64,000 nt of DNA, taken from the NCBI RefSeq assembly GCF_001748245.1, contig NZ_BDFO01000001.1:111740-175739 (forward strand). Reading direction: 5' to 3'. The notes beneath the pieces are model-generated. The model was not told where the DNA came from and ran no database searches. It was given only the letters and a program-made list of their open reading frames with translations. Position 1 is the first letter of the stretch. Every line of letters begins with the position of its first letter. Shown here piece by piece: positions 62,237 through 64,000 of this stretch. Made by a program: the position numbers and the translations under genes. Origin of the DNA: Oligoflexus tunisiensis (lineage in GTDB: Bacteria > Bdellovibrionota_B > Oligoflexia > Oligoflexales > Oligoflexaceae).

Positions 62237-62998
62237 ATGACAATTTTGAGCGTCGTTATCCCGGCACACAATGAGGAAGGCTGCATTGAAGCGACAGTTC
62301 GGGCTTTGCATGCGGTGCTATCCCAGGAGTCAATCGCTCACGAAATATTGGTGGTTAACGACAATTCTCGCGACAGAACGGAAGCTATCTTGCAGAGTCT
62401 AATGCAAGAGATCCCAAGCCTCCGTTATATTAACAACCAGCCGCCTAATGGGTTTGGTTTTGCTGTTCGTTGTGGTTTGGAGAATTTCAGCGGTGATGCT
62501 GTCGCTGTTTACATGGCCGATGCAAGCGATCGCCCTGAAGACCTCATAAACTATTATCATACCATGTTCCAGAAGAATGTTGACTGCGTATTTGGCAACA
62601 GATGGACTCGACATTCCAAAGTTGTTGACTACCCTAAGTTCAAGCTCTTTGTGAACCGTGCCGTCAATCTGTTTATCCAGCTGCTCTTTGGGCTGCGATA
62701 CAATGATACGACCAATGCCTTCAAGTTGTATCGTCGGGAAGTGATACAAGGGTTGAAACCTTTTCTGTCCCATCATTTTAACCTGACAGTGGAATTGCCC
62801 CTTAAGGCCATCGTACGGGGCTATTCCTACGCGGTGGTGCCCAACGACTGGATCAACCGAACCAGCGGGGAGAGCAAACTGAAGATCAAAGAGATGGGAT
62901 CCCGTTATCTTTTCATCATTCTCTACTGCCTTATAGAGAAACTTCTTTCTCGCGGAGACTATCGCAAGAAAGACGTTCTTGTTTTTCAGACCCGATAA
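62237..62998 (+). CDS. GT2-family glycosyltransferase (polyprenyl-phosphate mannose synthase-like)
   Basis: 253 residues. VVIPAHNEEGCIEATVRAL, ILVVNDNSRDRTE, YMADASDRPEDLINYY (DxD position), VFGNRWTRHSKV, TNAFKLYRREVI and the C-terminal NRTSGESKLKIKEM are typical of the dolichyl/polyprenyl-phosphate sugar synthase group. No C-terminal membrane pair is obvious, but LFIILYCLIEKLL may associate with the membrane. Last gene of the rml operon. Confidence 0.87.
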   Translation: MTILSVVIPAHNEEGCIEATVRALHAVLSQESIAHEILVVNDNSRDRTEAILQSLMQEIPSLRYINNQPPNGFGFAVRCGLENFSGDAVAVYMADASDRPEDLINYYHTMFQKNVDCVFGNRWTRHSKVVDYPKFKLFVNRAVNLFIQLLFGLRYNDTTNAFKLYRREVIQGLKPFLSHHFNLTVELPLKAIVRGYSYAVVPNDWINRTSGESKLKIKEMGSRYLFIILYCLIEKLLSRGDYRKKDVLVFQTR

Positions 62999-63004
62999 AA
63001 AGCT

Positions 63005-64000
63005 TCAGACAGAAGAAGGAGCTGCTTGAGCCGGCAGCTTTTTCTTTTTCCGACGCAATTCTTGCCGTCCATCAGCATGTTTTTTCCCGAGTTTTCCCAA
63101 AGACAAGGAGACCCAATCTTTCTGTTCATGGTTCAGGAAGAATTCAAATTCTTCACGATTTAAGTCCAAATCCAGATAGAAAGGATCGACTGAATAGAGG
63201 CTATCCATTTGAAGGTTTGGATTTTGATAGGGATCAGCCAAAAGATCCTGTCCTCGACGTTGCATTAAATAGAATCGCTCGAAGTGCTCGATCGCGATAC
63301 CCCGGCTTGGCGATTCATAATGATAAAGCTCTGCATAAGGCGTGTAGAGATGAGTATAACCACGATCTCGCAACTTGAGGCACAGCTCAATGTCTCCATA
63401 GCCATTCGGCAGAAAAACTTCATCAAATCCGCCGACAGCGAGAAACTTCGCGCGCTGTATCATAAGACAGGCGCCAGTTACAGCCATCGTTTCATGGATT
63501 GTATTTAAAACATTGCAATAGAGATTGTGGTTGCGGTCCAGGAAATTCCCGGCGTGAACTGCAATGGTGCGGCCGGCTGCCAGGATGCCGCCGTGCTGGA
63601 GTTTCTCGTTTTGGTCAACAAGTTTGCATCCGACGGCGCCAACTTCTTCAAATTGAGCCAAAGTAAGCATCTCTTCGATCCAGCTTGGGGTAATGACTTT
63701 GGTGTCATTGTTAAGGAACAGAAGATAGTCACCTGATGAATGAGCGGCCCCCTTGTTGATTTGTCTTCCAAAATTGAAGGCGGCCTCCTCCTTAACCAGC
63801 TTAAATTGGGTAGGATAGGATTTCGAATACTGGTCATAAAGAGCCAGGCATTTTGGATCCTGTGACCCATTGTCGCTGATTATAATCTCGAAATTTCGGT
63901 ATGTGGACAAATCAAAGATGGATTCGAGGCAAGTTTGAATCAAATTGTAGCTGTCTTTTGAGGGTATCACGATCGAAACGAGTGGTTGTTGGCCACTCAA
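63005..64000 (-). CDS. GT2-family glycosyltransferase, cut by the window edge
   Basis: 331 codons visible, entering from the right edge. LVSIVIPSKDSYNLIQTCL, FEIIISDNGSQDP, LFLNNDTKVITPSW (DxD), GAVGCKLV, VTGACLMIQR and GGFDEVFLPNGYGDIELCLKLRDRGY are typical of rhamnosyl-type GT2 enzymes (WbbL group). The frame is open to the edge (TTG at 64000), so the protein is probably longer, perhaps with another domain. The C-terminus is Lys/Arg-rich and Ala/Pro-rich, and overlaps the terminator of the opposite operon. Confidence 0.88.
   Translation of the reverse strand: MSGQQPLVSIVIPSKDSYNLIQTCLESIFDLSTYRNFEIIISDNGSQDPKCLALYDQYSKSYPTQFKLVKEEAAFNFGRQINKGAAHSSGDYLLFLNNDTKVITPSWIEEMLTLAQFEEVGAVGCKLVDQNEKLQHGGILAAGRTIAVHAGNFLDRNHNLYCNVLNTIHETMAVTGACLMIQRAKFLAVGGFDEVFLPNGYGDIELCLKLRDRGYTHLYTPYAELYHYESPSRGIAIEHFERFYLMQRRGQDLLADPYQNPNLQMDSLYSVDPFYLDLDLNREEFEFFLNHEQKDWVSLSLGKLGKKHADGRQELRRKKKKLPAQAAPSSV
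63020..63050 (+). terminator. Rho-independent terminator of the rml operon
   Basis: AGCTGC (63020-63025) pairs with GCAGCT (63034-63039), with an 8-base loop, followed by TTTTTCTTTTT. It lies 22 bp after the GT2 stop codon and inside the last codons of the convergent gene. Confidence 0.75.

Overview
The window is a 64 kb surface-polysaccharide (O-antigen/LPS or capsule) region from a Gram-negative bacterium. This is shown by two Wzm/Wzt O-antigen ABC exporters, a WbaP-type undecaprenyl-phosphate sugar transferase, dTDP-sugar and GDP-sugar genes, and a nonulosonic acid pathway. The polysaccharide genes look AT-rich beside the insertion sequences. I cannot fix the phylum from the sequence: no ribosomal or housekeeping protein gene is present, only one tRNA.

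Layout. (1) 1-3357: an IS4-family element, a tRNA-Arg(ACG) and an apparently gene-free stretch. (2) 3358-17655: one plus-strand operon of 14 genes for a CMP-activated legionaminic-type nonulosonic acid made through GDP-linked intermediates (legC, ptmE, legB, legG, legI, legH). It also holds a UDP-HexNAc 4-epimerase, an SDR, three Gfo/Idh oxidoreductases, an unusual cytidylyltransferase, a class III aminotransferase and a GT4. (3) 17656-20600: IS remnants and nested IS3 elements. (4) 27292-20640, minus strand: gmd, C-methyltransferase, GMD-like SDR, GT2-methyltransferase fusion and a large membrane protein, probably making and transferring a branched GDP-6-deoxysugar. Upstream lie a decayed membrane-protein gene and a truncated IS3. 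(5) 36042-29669, minus strand: SGNH hydrolase, SxtJ, a 50-residue DUF5989/SxtK-like protein, a NodU/SxtI-type O-carbamoyltransferase, an exported propeller-like protein and a CxxCH protein. (6) 39088-36610, minus strand: EpsG/Wzy-like membrane protein and a GT-B-like protein. (7) 39239-46395, plus strand: WbaP-type initiator, a large unrecognised protein, Wzm, an unusual Wzt with an N-terminal lectin-like domain, and a GT4. (8) 46396-51880: a nest of insertion sequences (IS66 inside an IS3 inside a Tn5-like transposase gene, next to an intact IS3). (9) 56084-51904, minus strand: a second, conventional Wzm/Wzt pair and a large membrane protein. (10) 57496-62998, plus strand: rmlB, rmlA, rmlC, two CDP-paratose-2-epimerase-like SDRs and a GT2, ending in a terminator inside the end of a convergent, window-truncated GT2.

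Together the genes supply several nucleotide sugars: CMP-nonulosonate, a GDP-linked and possibly C-methylated 6-deoxysugar, dTDP-4-keto-6-deoxy sugars and UDP-GalNAc/GlcNAc. They also supply the transferases that assemble the sugars, a carbamoyl decoration module, and two ABC export routes. The many IS elements, some decayed and nested, indicate repeated remodelling of the locus.

The least conventional items are the Wzt with an N-terminal LamG-like domain, an IS3 family whose three copies share a tandemly duplicated 50-bp terminus, a possible programmed -1 frameshift in the IS4 transposase, the non-NeuA-like cytidylyltransferase of the nonulosonate operon, and the extended SxtIJK-like module.
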